From contig OX387603.1 in NCBI GenBank assembly GCA_947568835.1, forward strand, positions 21,600,651 to 21,664,650: DNA of 64,000 bases, written 5' to 3'. The notes below the pieces were generated by a model. It saw only the letters and a list, made by a program, of their open reading frames with translations, was not told the DNA's origin and searched no databases. This document shows, piece by piece, positions 1-11,381 of this stretch; the first letter of the stretch is position 1, and each line of letters opens with the position of its first letter. The translations under genes were made by a program, and so were the position numbers. Origin of the DNA: Protonemura montana. Its lineage: Eukaryota; Arthropoda; Insecta; Plecoptera; Nemouridae.

Positions 1-116
1 TGACAGAAATGAATGACTTGGCCGGGCAACACGAAGTGATCGCAGAGAACCTCAGCGAGAAAGTCATCAAAGAAGTCAACCTACTGGCCAAGGAGTTCAA
101 GGATGATCGGAAAAAG
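1..116 (+). CDS. Cip4: Cip4 exon (F-BAR, first in window)
   Basis: Reads [17 protein letters not shown] then a Lys-rich helix, ending KDDRKK before a GTAATA donor at 117. Phase 0 at the end. TGACAG at 1-6 could be a splice acceptor, in which case the exon starts at 7; otherwise it continues upstream. Confidence 0.88.
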
Positions 117-3100
117 GTAATATCCCGAAGCATTGGGTTATCGTACTTGGCAGAAAGAAGAAAATACAAACAAAAACAATACAATGAAAACAAAAAAATA
201 ATGAATTACGAATTTTATTGTTAAAAAAAATTGTGTTCTTTTTTTCCTCACAAGGTGGTATCGACTCTTACGATGCTCTTATTTCCAAAGATTAACGTAG
301 CGAGTACAACTGGGGGGAGGAATGTATTAATCAAATTTTGTAGATAACTTTTCCATGCCGTTGCCCACATTCTAAGTACATTGGGAAGAAAAATAAAATA
401 AGTGATATCAGTAAACATCTCACAACCACATAAGTCACACAACATGCTATGTTTCAGCATTTGCAAGAGGGCGCGCGGATGATGGGCAACCTGAACACGC
501 AAATCCAGGCAATGGACCGCGCGAGAAAGGCGTACGACAAGGCGTTTCGCGAGGCCGAACGCGCTCTGGAAAACTATCAGCGAGCAGATGCTGACTTCAA
601 CCTGTCGCGTGCTGAAGTGGAGAAGCAGAAGTACAACATGCAGGTCAAATCGCAGCAGTGCGAGGAGGCCAAAACAGAGTACGCCAATCAGTTGCAGAAG
701 GCCAACGACTTACAGGTAAATGTTTGCTCGCTCCACATGGGCCGAACTTTAGAGATAGCAGTCTTGTTATTGATTGCTCTTCAACATTAAACTAAATTAA
801 TGCTTTCTATTGGCTTGTTGAATACCAAAGGGCATAATCTAATCACTTTTGTAGCCTACATTTATTTTTTTACAAAAAAATAACTACTTCTTTAGAACTG
901 CACCTTACAAAAGGCAAACTTGGAATGATAGATAACAATTAACTTTGTAGATAGTAGGTAGATAGTAGGTTAAGAGTTTTTCTCTTAAAGATAGGTAAAT
1001 GTTCAATAAAATTGCAACTCGTTTGTCACATTCCAGAATCAACATTACCACTCTATGATGCCCGAAGTATTCCACCAGTTACAAGAATTAGACGAGAAAC
1101 GGGTGAAAAACATCAAGAACTTCATGCTGAAGTCGGTGGAAATCGAACGCAACGTTTTCCCGATCATTGGCGTGTGTTTGGATGGCATTGACCGGGCAGC
1201 GGAGGAAATCAACGAGAAAGAGGTAAAATTCCGGGCACAAAATCAGTTGCGTAGCACTGAATAATTTTAAGGGAATTGGTTGGAGGTAACATTCTTATCA
1301 CGTATTTCAATTACAAGCCTTGCGATGGACTGTAATACGTAAATACTGAAGACAAGACAGTGTCTTGTCAATGTATTCAACCCTAAGATTCGCTTTGGCC
1401 GAGTCAAATTTATGATAATGCAGAGCAGCTAATCTGTTCCTCGAGGAAAAACCCAAATTGGAATCATTCCAGTAGAAAAATCCATCGCTATTCTCAGAAT
1501 TGTTGTGACTTCCCAAATGCAATTTGAGTTGCGTTGTAAGATGAGCGTAGCGATATTTAGGGATGATATAATCTGAAGGTGATCAATTGCATAGACCAAT
1601 GCAAACAGCCAAAATTGACAAAATTAAGTCGACAATTTGTGAATAAAAGAAAACACATACAGGTCTTCAAAAATTTGCAACTACTTTATTTTGATGTATT
1701 TCACATCTTTGCAAAGTGTGATGAAAAAATCTTGAACACTTTTGGTGGTACAATCTGAACATTTTTGTAAATTTTGAATAGTTTCAAAAAATATTATTTA
1801 ACTAAAAGCCAAATTGAGGTGATTTTGAAAAGTGCAGGGGTTCGAAGTTAAGAACACAAAATTGTGCTCTGAAAGTTTTGTTCAAATCAGAGTTGGCTTT
1901 TGGCCGCTAGAACTCTAACTAAAACACAAGAAAACCAACACACACACACACACTAGTGATTTTTTGGGGTAAGTGAAATTGAAGATTTTGCTCCAATCGC
2001 TATGCTCATCAATCAGCTTAGCTGATATAAACAACTGTGTAAACCAATGGATCTAGTTTCCCCAACATTGATTATTTTTTAGAAGAAATTCACACTCTGT
2101 ATTCTCCAGGACACCAGACTTGTGATAGACCGGTACAAATCGGGCTTCCAACCTCCTGAAGACTTCCCGTTCGAAGATCTCAGCGCCATCAAGAGCGGAG
2201 AGGCCCCGCCTCCAAACAACAACGTTGCCATAACGACACTCAGGCCAGATGCGATGACGATGAAGGGGACGATATCTGGCGGGAAGCTCAAGAAACGCGT
2301 GGGATTGTTCGGATTATTCAGCTCAAATAAGGTAGCGTAGGCACAGCCTCTGACGTACAATTTTTGAACTGTTTTTTGGTAGCTAGCAAATTGTTTCTCA
2401 AAACTTATGCTACATTTAAAATGCATTTCCTGGGTTGTATTGGGAAGTAAAGTTAGACCTGTAAATGGTTGACCCTTAAACGTTTGCATGCAGGTCGATG
2501 TGGTACCTAGGTACTTCGTTTTCGTAGTATGGTTTGTTAGCTTGATTGGTTGATTCTATTTTGATCAAATGATCATTTGACTGATTGTAAAATGACCATT
2601 TTTGTTCTCGTCGTCTTAACACTTAATCTTCGTGTCTCCCTAGTATTCTTCAGTTCAGTTGAAACATCAGAGAATGACAAATATCACTAAAACCTTTTCA
2701 ACCCAACTAGCATTGGGTATTGCTTGATAATATGTAATCCTTCCTACTAACACCTACTCGAAGTAATTCGTTTTGAATGTTAGTTGTCGACTAGTAGCAT
2801 ACTGTAGTGCCTAGAGGTGCTGTAAATAATTAGCAGAGGTTTGCCTGACAAATTCTTGTGGTGATGTTCTTCTAATATCTTCGTATTTAATTTATTGATT
2901 TTTTTTTTCTCTTCTTTTCCTCGATGTCCTTATTTACGATGTCTGGTCGATCGTGGCGGCGTTCATTCGACGTGAGTACAATCGGCATGGTGATCTGTGT
3001 CTGTGTTCGTCTGCTGCAACGTTCTGTTTTCTTGTTGTTTCAGTCTTGCCTCGGCTTGTCCACATTCTCCTTCACCTTTCGAGCTGGCATTAGCTGCAAA

Positions 3101-5803
3101 TTAACAGCACCGTTAAATATTTCAAACTTTAATTGCATTTTTAATTTGTTTCCTTGTCACAGTAATTCAATCAAGCCTTTTGTGATAATTTCTCTCACAA
3201 GGGTCTCCTTTGGGAATAACAAGCACTGCTTTTGTGTGTACATAAACTAAATTGAGCTATTAATTATTTATAATTAGAGCCATTCACCCCTGCAATTGCT
3301 TTTTTTCGTGACAAATCACTCCTGGTGTTTTCAACACCATTATGCATGGCTTTGGAAATTCTCAACTCTTTGCTTAAAATCTTGATTGAATCACCGATTT
3401 TTCTTTACACTAATGCCAGCTCTAGTTTTCGTGCAAGTGTCTTTGCCTTTCTTGTCGACTGTTGTTTCAGTTTGTATAAAGGTTTGGTAGTTTTGATGAT
3501 CGGACTTCCTTGTTTTACATGCTTTCAGAAGCTCATTGAAGTGTGCATTGCTTTCAAGGTATGTGCCACATGCCACTTAGCGAACCCAACCCCTGTGTCC
3601 GGCACCGACTACCAACAATTTGCGTCTATATCGAAAAACCGATCTTGCCTTGAAACCTGGACTCTGCTCTTGATGGTTTAGCAAGGGTTTTGATTTCCTG
3701 AAGTCGACCATCCTTTGTGTGGTTTTTTAAAAGCATTCTGTCAATGGAACCAGTTGTCTTTATACTATTCAAACCACATCCAATCGATGCATTTCCTCGC
3801 TGAATTTGTTCTGAAATCAAAACAAACAAAAAATAACTTCCTGGCAATACATTTGTTTGTAAATGGTAACCTCGTTTCTAAATAGTCTCGGGAACTCGTC
3901 GGTTTTACTCGTTGCTTGTTATTGGTAAGAATCTTCTAACTTGTCTCTTCTTCTTCCAGAACAACTTCTCATCTTACGAAAACAAGGAGGACTTCAGCGA
4001 CTTGCCTCCGAACCAAAGAAAGAAGAAGCTGCACCAACGGATAGAAGATATTCAAGCCAAACTTCAACAGGAATCACTAGCAAGGTATGCAAATCGACAT
4101 TGCATTTTGAGGGTGTGATAGAGCTTGTGATTGTGGAATAACTTCATTTTTTTATCAAGTTTAAAATCTGAATTTGTTGTAAAACTAAAACACCCCTTGC
4201 CAAGGTTTAACATTTTTTGCCAACCAGGTAATCAAGTCCCAGCCTTAGTGTGGTGTCGTCTCTTAAATTTGCTAAAAATCGATAATTTTTCTTGTAAATT
4301 AGAGTGCATGTCTTCTCAGTGCTTGTGTTAGCCAAACCGTAAAATGTGAGCATTGAACATTTTCTCCCTACCTCCTGCTGCAGAGACGGGCTGATGAAGA
4401 TGAAGGACGTCTACGAGCAAAACTCCGCCCTGGGTGACCCAATGTCGATTGAAGGGCAGCTAAACGAGTGCGGCCACAAGGTGGACAAGCTGCGCCAGGA
4501 GCTGCACAAATACCAGACGTTCCTGGACGAGATGTCGGAGATCCTACCAACTGGCCAGTCTGTCTCACCAAACATCCCTAACCGGAGAAACAAGGCAATC
4601 GCCCCTGGACACCATCTCAATGGCGGCAGCCACCTGCACAGGCCACATAGGTGGGTTTCAGATCCGCACACTTGCTCCAAGACTTTGAGCTGGATAAGGT
4701 GTTGCACACGGTTACATTTCCATCTTCCCATTATTTTTCATTAGTTTTTTATTTGAGTTTCAACTGCTCAAAATTTTTATATCTGGTCCTATTTTAGTAA
4801 CATTTAATTCTTTGTCCTTTTATAATATCCGTTATGAATCACCCATGCTCATTCTCAAAAATGTGTTTTTCGACAGAAACAGCGGTGGATCAGGTGGCGA
4901 CGAAGAAGATTCGTTAAGTCGGTCGGCGTCTGACTCCAGCGTTTCAAATCCGACTGTCAATCACAACCATAAACAGTCTGCCCCAGGCACACCTCTCCCT
5001 TCTCACGGGTAAGTCCAGCCATTCATTGGGCATTACCTCGGTAACTTAGTGGTCGGCTACAACTAACTCGCTCCGCTGCCGGTGCCGCTATCAATATGTT
5101 TGCTAAAGCTGCCATGTTGCCTAATCGTTGTACACTTAGCTCTTCAAACAGCCCCGAGTCGGGTTTGGGGACGTCCCACACGAGTCTTCCGGACTCCGAT
5201 CCAGAGCAGGACAACACCCCCATGGATGTGCTGCCATCGCTGGGAATCTGCCGGGCACTTTACCCCTTCGATGGTGAGTCTGAACCTCTGGTCATCCATT
5301 GCTTCAATAGTTTTGCAGAAAGAGTGCCCTTGAATTTTCCCAACCATTACAGAACCCTCACAGAAATTCACAGTCATGTGAAAAATATCTAATGCTACTA
5401 ACTGCTACGACATTGGGCCAGTTTCAAAAGATATGTTTCACCGTAAAGAAAGTATTTTACATAGCCCACATATCTGACCAAGGAATGGTCAACCATGAAT
5501 TTGATTACCAAGCAAATGAAGACAGTCATAATTTGGCAAATCATACCCACACACTCTGAAAATTTGTAACATGGTGCCGCTGGCCATTTTAATTTAAATC
5601 GGAACAGCATTTGCATTCTCGACCTGACGTTGTGGCTGGGTTTTTCAGCGACGAGTGAGGGATCCATCCCGATGTACGACGGCGAGGAGTTGGGCATCAT
5701 CGAGGTGGACCAAGGGGATGGGTGGACCCGCGTCCGCAGACAGACTGACCTCGAGGAGGGCTTCGTTCCGACGTCCTATATTGAAGTGACGCTCTACAAC
5801 TAG
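1..5803 (+). CDS. Cip4: Cip4/TOCA-family F-BAR, HR1 and SH3 protein, 3' part (gene span, nine exons)
   Basis: Adaptor that binds curved membrane through its F-BAR domain, Cdc42-type GTPases through HR1, and WASP/dynamin-type proline motifs through SH3. It acts at the cell cortex in endocytosis and actin assembly (family knowledge). Visible coding exons are 1-116, 458-715, 1037-1222, 2110-2331, 3960-4084, 4384-4650, 4877-5008, 5140-5273 and 5649-5803. They join in frame to about 530 residues ending at TAG 5801-5803. F-BAR motifs include [16 protein letters not shown] and [12 protein letters not shown]1 shows [14 protein letters not shown] and MKMKDVY. The SH3 runs from RALYPFD through GDGWTRVRR to [14 protein letters not shown]. 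The start codon and first part of the F-BAR lie before the window. The neighbour Sap47 is convergent, 14.8 kb away. FNBP1, FNBP1L and TRIP10 are the vertebrate equivalents. Confidence 0.95.
458..715 (+). CDS. Cip4: Cip4 exon (F-BAR coiled-coil helix)
   Basis: 86 codons, phase 0 at both ends, acceptor TTTCAG at 452-457 and donor GTAAAT at 716. Starts [12 protein letters not shown] and carries the heptad-rich helix with [16 protein letters not shown]. This is the standard F-BAR dimer helix of the family. Confidence 0.93.
1037..1222 (+). CDS. Cip4: Cip4 exon (F-BAR)
   Basis: 62 codons, phase 0 at both ends, acceptor TTCCAG and donor GTAAAA. Contains [17 protein letters not shown] and the family-typical [15 protein letters not shown]. 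Confidence 0.93.
1223..2109 (+). other. Cip4 intron
   Basis: AT-rich intron of 887 bp. It holds a short CA run near 1938-1953. No other exon or element is recognised. Confidence 0.85.
2110..2331 (+). CDS. Cip4: Cip4 exon (end of F-BAR and linker)
   Basis: 74 codons, phase 0 at both ends, acceptor CTCCAG and donor GTAGCG. Reads [19 protein letters not shown], where the family F-BAR ends, then a basic linker with [16 protein letters not shown]. Confidence 0.92.
2332..3959 (+). other. Cip4 intron, 1.6 kb, with one candidate alternative exon
   Basis: Mostly AT-rich. At this position vertebrate relatives carry alternative exons between F-BAR and HR1. One plausible alternative first exon is listed at 2924-2971; nothing else is recognised. 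Confidence 0.7.
2924..2971 (+). CDS. Candidate alternative first coding exon of Cip4
   Basis: ATG at 2924 opens 16 codons ([16 protein letters not shown]) ending exactly at a consensus GTGAGT donor at 2972, phase 0. The next constitutive exon at 3960 also starts in phase 0. Splicing would give an isoform with HR1 and SH3 but no F-BAR. There is no AG close upstream, so an internal exon is unlikely. Unproven and short. Confidence 0.3.
3960..4084 (+). CDS. Cip4: Cip4 exon (HR1, first part)
   Basis: 125 nt, phase 0 to 2, acceptor TTCCAG and donor GTATGC. Encodes [19 protein letters not shown] and the start of the HR1 antiparallel coiled coil. Confidence 0.93.
4384..4650 (+). CDS. Cip4: Cip4 exon (HR1, second part)
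   Basis: 267 nt, phase 2 at both ends, so skipping keeps frame. Encodes [16 protein letters not shown] and [19 protein letters not shown], the second HR1 helix, then a basic Pro/Asn linker. Donor GTGGGT. Confidence 0.92.
4877..5008 (+). CDS. Cip4: Cip4 exon (Ser-rich acidic linker)
   Basis: 132 nt, phase 2 at both ends and frame-neutral. Encodes [19 protein letters not shown], a likely disordered, phosphorylatable linker between HR1 and SH3. Donor GTAAGT. Confidence 0.88.
5140..5273 (+). CDS. Cip4: Cip4 exon (linker and SH3 start)
   Basis: 134 nt, phase 2 to 1. A Ser/Pro/Asp linker leads into CRALYPFD, the ALYDY motif of the SH3 domain. Donor GTGAGT. Confidence 0.92.
5649..5803 (+). CDS. 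Cip4: Cip4 terminal exon (SH3) with stop
   Basis: 155 nt. Completes the SH3: acidic RT loop ([14 protein letters not shown]), Trp in GDGWTRVRR, and [14 protein letters not shown] at the C-terminus. Stop TAG at 5801-5803. The YxxV-type tail is typical of CIP4/TOCA proteins. Confidence 0.95.
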
Positions 5804-6790
5804 CTAGCACCGGCGCCGGCAGCGGCAAACCAGCGTCGGGCAGAAGTGTGCCACAAAAATAGACAAGTTATCAAGCAACCAGGCTTCTTCGCGGTGCTCG
5901 TCAACCGAATTTGCTCGTTCTTCGCAGGACTCGATTTCTGAAGGCCGAGGAATGGCCAAGAATCGCGGACGATAAAAACTGAGTGTGTCGTTCGGCACAA
6001 GTTTTTTTCTGGCGAACGGTGAGCGAAACCATGAAGGAGAACTGAACTTTGGCTTGCTTGGAAATTACTCTGCGTTGAACTTGATTTGGTTATAGTGGTT
6101 ATGAAAAAAATAGAGTCTGTGCTCACTGGTAACAATTCTCGAGAGATTAGTTATTAGATGTTTGTACAATCGATTTACTTGTATCACTGTCTATTTAACA
6201 ATGAAGAGGATTTAGTGGGGGGCTGAAGGGATTTTGACTGCCTGGGGCCCCTATATTTGCAGCAATTGGATGCAATTTGGTTTTCAAAAGTTTGCCACCA
6301 TATTTGGGTGATTAAGAGTAGGTTTGAAGAGATTTGGAAGGTGCACTATTTTGTGTGCAGTTTTTACACCAGTTGCGCAATCAAGGCGGCAAATCTTTGA
6401 AACCAATTTCAATTGCTTGCAAAATGTGTGGCATAGACTGACGTATTGGTTACAACCGTTATCTCTGGTTTATGTAAACGGGGTTTGCGTATTATTGTAT
6501 GAGTGTTCCGAGCAAAATTCTGTGCGCTTGTAAATAGGTAAATATCGTGTTGGTGCGTACGTTATTTGTTCGTTGGATGTAAATAATTGGTTACGTTGCG
6601 CTTGTGTTAAAATATCTTCAAATGCCAAGCAGTAGGCGGCGGCGGGTTCCCACCATCGCACGCCCACTGGGATATACTGATATTATTTTTTTAACTAATT
6701 CATATTGTACAAATGAAATTGCAGAAGACATTTTACCTTTCAAAGTTTTAATGGTATTTTTGACATGCCAATAAAATTAAAATGAGTTTT
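5804..6790 (+). other. Cip4 3' UTR with polyadenylation signal
   Basis: Non-coding sequence after the stop. An AATAAA at 6770-6775 is the first strong signal, and another lies at 7107-7112. The extent of the UTR is inferred. Confidence 0.55.
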
Positions 6791-7349
6791 AGAAGCTAAA
6801 AACTTCGATTTATATTAATTTTTTAGTCTCAGCAATACTGTACATTACTATAACGTTTTAAATATTCGTGTTTGATCGATATATTATTATCTTTTAACTT
6901 ATAAACATGATAAGCGATTAAAAATGCTGATGTCCATGAAGTAATAGTCCTCTTGTATCATAGGTTGTGATGCTACGGAAGAAATAGAGGTTTAAGTATT
7001 GAGTAATCCATTTGCCTGCTGAGTGGTGTATCAGATGGTAAATATTTATCTAGAGAATATCTTTATTATCATTCCTTCATTAACTGCATTTTATAAATTA
7101 CTGTAAAATAAATGAGGAATACCATGAGAATGTACTATTATTCCTTGTGAACCTATAGTTATAGTGAACTTTAAGTTTGCGTTGCAAAAAAATCACTTGG
7201 AAAGCTTGGTTGACAACAATGGTGTGAATGCGAAATCACAATGGAATTATTGATTTCTTGCATTATTTACTGCCTAGGCCTTCAGTGAAGTTGCAAGGAG
7301 TTTTCCATTAAGGAGGCCACGGTGAGCTAATTTGCATGGTGGCGCTTTC
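6791..7349. other. AT-rich intergenic sequence
   Basis: No gene or repeat is recognised apart from the second AATAAA at 7107-7112. Confidence 0.6.
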
Positions 7350-7987
7350 CGCAGAGCTACGCTAGACGGGTCGCAGATGCTGGAAATAAACCAACTAAAC
7401 TGCTAAGGATATTACTCTAGCCTGAAGTAACCAATATCTCTCCTTTTAACCAGCAGGTTTCATACTATGCAATTTTATTTACATAAAAAATTCTCAATTT
7501 CACGTCTGCTATCGTGGTCGAGCGGTTAAGGTACATGATTGAAGCGCTGCGAGGTCCGTGTTCGATTCCCGCGTCACTGAGTTTTTTTTCTTCTTAATAA
7601 GTAGTAGCGTCAATAAACTGCTCTTCATCAAGAGATGACAAATTTTCAGTAACAGTGCCTAGAAAAAAATGTCTTGCCCCTGCTCGCAATCCCATCCCCC
7701 ATCCCACCAAGCGGCACCGCGACATTCAGCCAGTCTAAGAATATTGACTTTCACCAGTAAGCAAGATCTAGCGTGATAATGTAAGCATCACAGCCTGACT
7801 GGAGGGACGCCAGTCAAACTCCGTTGCATGATCACAGCGCCTTTCAGGTTCTTTCATTTGTAAAAGTTTCACCGAACATGCCGACGTGTTAAGTCGCACC
7901 GTGACCCCCAGCGCAATCTGTTGGATATATATGGTATGAATGGATATCATATTAGATGTGAGTATTTAATATCAAATATTTACTATG
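7350..7987 (+). repeat. tRNA-headed SINE-like repeat, copy A
   Basis: About 640 bp, repeated at 9089-9734 in the same orientation with many point differences. The internal segment 7505-7581 looks like a tRNA-Ser/Leu gene: A-box-like TGGTCGAGCGGTTAAGG and B-box-like GTTCGATTCCCGC, followed by a T run. The downstream body includes CGCACCGTGACCCCCAGCGC. The tRNA-like part sits inside the unit, so the true element boundaries are uncertain. Confidence 0.75.
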
Positions 7988-8451
7988 AGTAAACAAAAAT
8001 ATAAAACTCGGAAAATATCTTCGTACATTTGATATCCACCAGAATGCACTAGGGGTCACTATGCGTCTTAGCACGATTGCGTGTTCGGTGAAACTTTACA
8101 AATAAGAGGAAACGAGGGAGCTCTCTACGATCATCTGGCCTCCACTGGCGTTGTACCAGTCTGAGTCAAATGCCTGCATTTAAAGATCGGTCTCGGCAAA
8201 ATGTGAAGGCCCAGATATTGGAGTTACCGAGGGCTTCTGCATTGCTATTTGTGGCGGCCGGGTCTAGTGTTGCTTGCGAGGACGAATAATGATGTTTTAA
8301 TAATTTTAATATTGAAATCGCGGACCTTAAACGGGAAAGAGGTTCTAAACCGAACTGAACAAAACCTGCGGTCGATGTCATTTACCTAACCAGTGTGTCG
8401 GGTTTTCAAACATGAAATTCAAATAGGTTCATCTTTCCGAACAATATATTG
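7988..8451. repeat. Intergenic sequence with an inverted fragment of the SINE-like body
   Basis: Around 8062-8160, GTTCGGTGAAACTTTACAAA is the inverse of part of 7850-7885, followed by a degraded match to 7800-7840. The remaining sequence is unassigned. Confidence 0.5.
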
Positions 8452-8530
8452 CTGTCGGCGTGGCACAATGGTAAAGTCACTGCTTCGGTTACGTCAAAGT
8501 TAGCCGTCACCTGGATCGAATCCACGATAG
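8452..8530 (+). repeat. tRNA-like element (SINE head)
   Basis: A-box-like TGGCACAATGGTAAAG and B-box-like GGATCGAATCC with tRNA-like spacing. The arms do not pair as a functional tRNA should, so this is read as a tRNA-derived repeat. Confidence 0.5.
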
Positions 8531-8624
8531 AAGCTTTTTACTGTGGGAATGTATCATCCAACATCCACCAGTAAGAACTGGAGTCAGGTGACTTAAATAT
8601 CTCAAAAAATGTAACAGCAGAAAT

Positions 8625-8717
8625 GTGTGCTTGGCCGTGCGGTTAAAGGCATCGAATATATCGATCAGATGATCTTATGGTTTGTGATAGACCGGGTTCG
8701 ATTCACGTATGCGGCAG
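8625..8717 (+). repeat. tRNA-Ser/Leu-like element (SINE head)
   Basis: A-box-like TTGGCCGTGCGGTTAAAGGC and B-box GGTTCGATTC with a long variable-arm spacing. The acceptor stem does not close convincingly. Probably a tRNA-derived repeat and not a gene. Confidence 0.5.
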
Positions 8718-9088
8718 AACGCAGTGACATACTTTTGCCATTTTTTTTGGGCGTATGTTTTAGACAGTAGCAAAAATGCCGGGCGCTCCTGGCGCTTCGC
8801 GCCAGTCACGACCGCCATTTTTGCGGGCCGTTCCCACGACCCCAAACCCCACTTATACCCCGTGTGCAGCTCCTAAGTCTACCATCAAGTATATAGGAAC
8901 ATGAGAACTAGTGTTAAGTACAAAACTGGCATTAGCGCCACCTGTGGGCAGAAATTGGTACTTCACTCTGGACTTATAATAATTTTTCATATTTGGTCAA
9001 GTGAAGTGCTATCAAATTTGATGGTAAGGAACAAAAAAGCAGCTTCGCCGAGAACCGAACGCACTACCCTCGTCACACGAAGCACAGC

Positions 9089-9734
9089 GCTTACCAGAGA
9101 GCTACGCCCGACGGTTCGCAGACACGGGAAATAAACTAACTAAACTGCTAAGAATACTGTTCTCGCCTGAAGTAACCAATATCTCTTCTTTTAACCAGCA
9201 GGTTTCATACTATGCAATTGATCTATACATAAAAATGTTTCGATTTCATATCCGCTCTCGTGGTCGAGCAGTTAAGGTGTCTGCCTGAAGTAATGCATTG
9301 TCCGCGTTCGATTCCCGCCGTCGTTGAGTTTTTTTTTCTTTGTAAAAAGTAGTATCGTCAAATATCTGCTCTCCATGAAGGGATTACAAATTTTCAGTAA
9401 CAGTGCCGAGAAAAAAATGTCTTGCCCCTGCTAACAATCCCATCCCCCATCCCACCAAGTGGCACCGCGACATTCAGCCAATCCAAGAATAATGGCTTTC
9501 ACCAGTTAGCAAGATCATGCTCGATAATGCAAGCATTACAGGCCGACTGGAGGGACGCCAGTCGAACTCCGTTGCCTTATCACTGGGCCTCCAGGTTCTT
9601 TCATTTGTAAATGTTTCACCGAACATGCCGTCGTGTTAAGTCGCACCGTGACCCCCAGCGCAATCTGTTGGATATTATGATATGAATAGATATCATATTG
9701 GATATGAGTAGTTAAAATCTATTATTTACTATGA
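9089..9734 (+). repeat. tRNA-headed SINE-like repeat, copy B
   Basis: Direct-orientation copy of 7350-7987. Its tRNA-like part is 9250-9328 (CGTGGTCGAGCAGTTAAGG, then GTTCGATTCCCGCC). Similarity runs past the body into TTTACTATGAAATA. Confidence 0.75.
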
Positions 9735-9818
9735 AATATACCGTAAAATACTCATAATAAATACAACAGGTTTATTAATATTTGGCTATGAAGCCAAATG
9801 AATAAGAATATTTGGCTA

Positions 9819-9922
9819 TCAGTTTCTGCTTTGATGGGGGTTTTGATTAATCAGCACAGTTTTTTCAGCGTTAAGATTTAAGTAATTGTGATTTAAATGA
9901 CAAAATTGTCATTTAATTTTGA
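9819..9922 (+). repeat. Dispersed repeat R1, copy A
   Basis: About 100 bp, near-identical to 14215-14309. Both contain GGGGGTTTTGATTAATCAGC and the palindrome AAATGACAAAATTGTCATTT (copy B starts CAATG). Confidence 0.8.
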
Positions 9923-11034
9923 TGACTGAGAACTTCTTATTTATCACCATCTAGTGGTCGGATATTCTGCGTTTGGAACGTAAGACGTAACACATGATTT
10001 TTCCTATAAAAAGAAATGATACAGGAACGATAAAACTAATGCTTATTAAAAAACTCATACAAGAATATTTTATTCGAGTATGCGACACTAATACTAGAAT
10101 ACAAAATTGGTCTTTAATGAAAACTACAGATCAGAAAAAAGTGTGGTATTTGCATATCACGGATGACAAAGCAATCAGGTAAATAAATCGAGCACATGGC
10201 GCATTACGTCACGTGGAATATGACGCAGCAAGGTCGAGCATTACCCTTTCGTCGTCTGTGTGCCTTCTACGAAAAGGCAGATTTATTGTCTCTATGTCGG
10301 ATGAGTTTAACCAAGCTCATGGGCGTCCGGAGGGGGTTGCAAGGGGGTGCGCTTGCACCCCCCTGGAAATAAGATTCGCCGTCACCTCTGTGCAGGACAT
10401 TCCGTAACAGGGTGCTTGTTTCGCTCCTAGCAACGAAATCAATTTTTAATTTTTGCTGGCAGCGAACAAAGTATTGGTCCAGGTTCCTTATTTCAAAAGA
10501 ATCGGTTTAAAGCTCACATCTTGTTTTTGACGGCTATCTTGCAGACACGAAACTCCACGCCCATCCAGAGCCGAATTACTCATTTCGCTGTAGTGCTGGT
10601 CTCCGCGAAACAAGTCCACTGGTTAAAATTTAACTCGGCAGTCAAAAAAGCAGAGAAATCTCTCTCCGTGTTTGATGTTCCAGAATGTTTCAGAATGTTC
10701 CAGGATGTTCCTGGACTTCAAGAGAGGCTCTAGCAGACTGGAGTTAACTGATCTGGCTAATCTCTGAAATATGATCGCTACTCCGGCACCTCTGATCGCT
10801 GATATCATAAGGGAGCATACATGTAATGCAAAATGTCTCCTGCAACTTAATTTTACCTTTAAATTGTGGTTATTGAAGTTATTTTTCCCGTATTGACTTC
10901 GACATTAGAATATTGAAATGGTATGTGTTTGATGAGCGTAGCGAGCGAAACAATCCAACCCCATTTGCAATTTAAATCTATGCTTTAAATCATTTCACAA
11001 GATAGTCAGCTTTTGGATTTGACTTCTGAAATAT

Positions 11035-11180
11035 TGGTGACCATCATCCACATGATCAGATCTGTTAGGGAGAGAGGTTAGAGGGTTGAAAGTTTGTTCA
11101 GCAACTTAACTGGCCTTGCTTATAAACCTCTCGACAGCATGGATTTGTGGAGGAATCCTGTGGTTCGAGTTGTACCGTCC
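11035..11180 (+). repeat. Tail of the 5S-type SINE inside the left arm
   Basis: Matches 12861-13007 (GGGAGAGAGGTTAGAGG, CATGGATTTGTGGAGGAATC) but lacks the 5S-like head except the final GGTGACC. The inverse copy is at 17909-18056. Confidence 0.8.
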
Positions 11181-11381
11181 TTCAATTTTTCAATTGCTGT
11201 CAATTGTTCAATTGTTCAATTGCGGATGGGACGTTAAGCCAGTGGTCCCATGGGTGCTCGTCGACAGGAGTAGGCCACGTGCACCGGGTTTCCCATCTTC
11301 CCTTCTTAATTAGGAAGGTAAATAACCATTCTCATCATCACTCACTCATTTACTGGCACTATTAGACCAGTGCCACATTGT

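Noticed and set aside
7505..7581. tRNA-Ser/Leu gene
   Set aside because: A/B boxes are present, but it is repeated with its flanks at 9250-9328 and the cloverleaf arms are poor. Read as a repeat.
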